Below the pieces are notes generated by a model. That model made no database searches. It was not told the origin of the DNA and was given only the letters and a program-made list of their open reading frames with translations. Of a stretch of 60,000 bases of DNA, positions 58,801 to 60,000 are shown piece after piece (position 1 is the first letter of the stretch; each line of letters opens with the position of its first letter). The DNA lies in contig NC_087067.1 of NCBI RefSeq assembly GCF_963678635.1, positions 42,622,696 to 42,682,695 on the forward strand, read 5' to 3'. The stretch is from Symsagittifera roscoffensis (lineage: Eukaryota; Xenacoelomorpha; Acoela; Convolutidae). A program made the position numbers and the translations under genes.

Positions 58801-60000
58801 TAACGCGCAATGTAGGTTGTTCTAATGAGGCATAAGCGGCCAAATAAATCTTTCAAAATTGACCTGAGTCACCAACTTGCTCTTATTACGTTGCCTCTCG
58901 CAAAATGTAACACTTGCAGAATTTTGTAGCAGGTTCAACATCTTGATGGTCGTATATGATAATTAGGCAACAATTATGGAACAGATTCGAAAGTTATGCT
59001 AAATTCATTCATATTATGCAACTTTTCGGCTGGTGCAGATGCTCTACTCATGTTCAGTTGGTTTGGGTACCGTGTAGACATCCGATATTTCAAGCATCGA
59101 AAAGCCAAAAACTGTTGCAAACATCCGAAAAACAGCTTTTTTAGGGTAAACATCCAACATTTTTAACAAGTGGAGCAAACATCCAATTTCTACTGTTTGC
59201 TTACAAGATGCTATATTGGCAAAGTTTATAGTGACCGCAGCAGCCGCGTCAACACGTTGCGAGCTTGCCAACAGCAGGTAGCGCTTTATATGAAAATTAG
59301 AGTCGATAATCGCCGCGAAGCGATGACGCGCCACATCCATCGAATTTAAAACAGGAATCGGTTAAATTAGAATGGTCTGATGAACTGGGTCCAGTGCAAA
59401 CATCCGATATGTCAAACATCCACTATGTCAAACATCCGAACTTATATAATAATTACGTAACAATATGACGTAAGAATTTCCAAAACAGGAAAGAGTCCAT
59501 TTAGCTGTTTCCAAAAAAGGAAACAAATGAGTTCTAAAGTAACTGTGTGTTAATACGTTTAATTCCAATCATTTGAAAATCGGCCAAAATTTTAAAGCAA
59601 ACAATAGAAACCGGATGTTTGCCCTACTTTTCAATAACATCAGATGCTTGCCCTAGTAAAGCTGGTTTTAGGATGTTAGCAGCACATTTTGGTTTTTCGG
59701 TTGGTTGACATATCGGATATTTACGCGGTACTCGATGAGTTATCTCTTGTGTTTGAGATTCTTCATCATTTTCTACGTAATTGTTATGTAATTTCGATAG
59801 TTTGACATAGCGGATGTTTGACATATCGTATGTCTGCCATAGACCCGGCTGGTTTATACTTCAGCTAGTTTATTTACACTGGCCTCTGCCTTACATCAAG
59901 ATTTTACACAGAGGCGAAGTTGCACTTCGCATACACAAGCAAACATATGACCGATAACGCTATTTCGAAAAACTGAATGAGTAAAATTTTGGGTCTACAA

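Larger units (their letters stand above)
57185..60000 (+). repeat. Direct repeat of period 1,768 bases running off the window
   Basis: 57186-58232 reappears at 58954-60000 with no difference that I could find; the second copy is cut by the window end. ORFs in the first copy recur at +1768 and are identical. It could be a recent segmental or satellite-like duplication, or an assembly artefact. Confidence 0.9.

Noticed and set aside
57188-59824. ORF sets repeated at +1768
   Set aside because: They repeat because the DNA repeats; none has coding character.
1-60000. CRISPR array, bacterial operons, ribosomal RNA or functional tRNA genes
   Set aside because: No regular direct repeats with unique spacers, no bacterial gene layout, and tRNA-like blocks do not fold into full cloverleaves; the genome is animal.

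Overview
This is an AT-rich piece of an animal nuclear genome, almost certainly from an invertebrate. It holds two large intron-containing genes in tail-to-tail orientation, and most of the rest is transposable-element DNA. The host genes are of metazoan type, and nearly every kilobase of intron carries a low-copy repeat family. Two introns of the plus-strand gene appear to use GA-AG and GC-AG borders. Unusual G*-AG introns are known from appendicularian tunicates, so a large-genome larvacean is one possibility, but nothing in the window proves it. A run of 200 N at 16024-16223 marks an assembly gap.

Plus-strand gene, 5060-28889: a polytopic membrane protein that I read as a STRA6-like (retinol-binding-protein receptor family) gene. 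Eleven exons join in consistent reading phase and give about 430 codons. About 200 residues expected in the middle are not found; the assembly gap lies in that stretch. One 108-base exon that begins and ends in phase 1 is present twice inside a near-identical 438-base tandem duplication.

Minus-strand gene, 55253 down to 29569: the C-terminal two thirds of a ZFYVE26 (spastizin/FYVE-CENT) orthologue, 17 exons, 1,645 codons, all phases consistent. Its zinc finger keeps eight cysteines but has lost the usual FYVE lipid-binding motif. The N-terminal part lies beyond the window or was not recognised. The two genes' polyadenylation signals are about 260 bases apart.

Mobile DNA. (1) 609-3614, minus strand: a decayed group of virus-like ORFs, with a broken Walker-type packaging-ATPase-like gene, a small membrane protein and several unknown ORFs. 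(2) 36542-43703: a young 7.16-kb Ty3/Gypsy LTR element (258-base LTRs differing at one base, 5-base target duplication CTCAA) inserted into an older hAT-like element, inside a ZFYVE26 intron. Its gag has a stop codon and its pol is broken by a 47-base tandem duplication and a later frameshift. (3) 21036-23861: a short Copia-like element that keeps gag and protease but has lost most of pol, with a primer site matching the anticodon arm of initiator tRNA-Met. (4) A family of hAT-like non-autonomous elements (ends CAGGGGCGGATCTA), one with a perfect 8-base target duplication at 47952-48389. (5) Several other inverted-repeat elements, tRNA-derived SINE heads, two elements whose interiors are minisatellites, and a 1,768-base direct repeat that fills the right end of the window.
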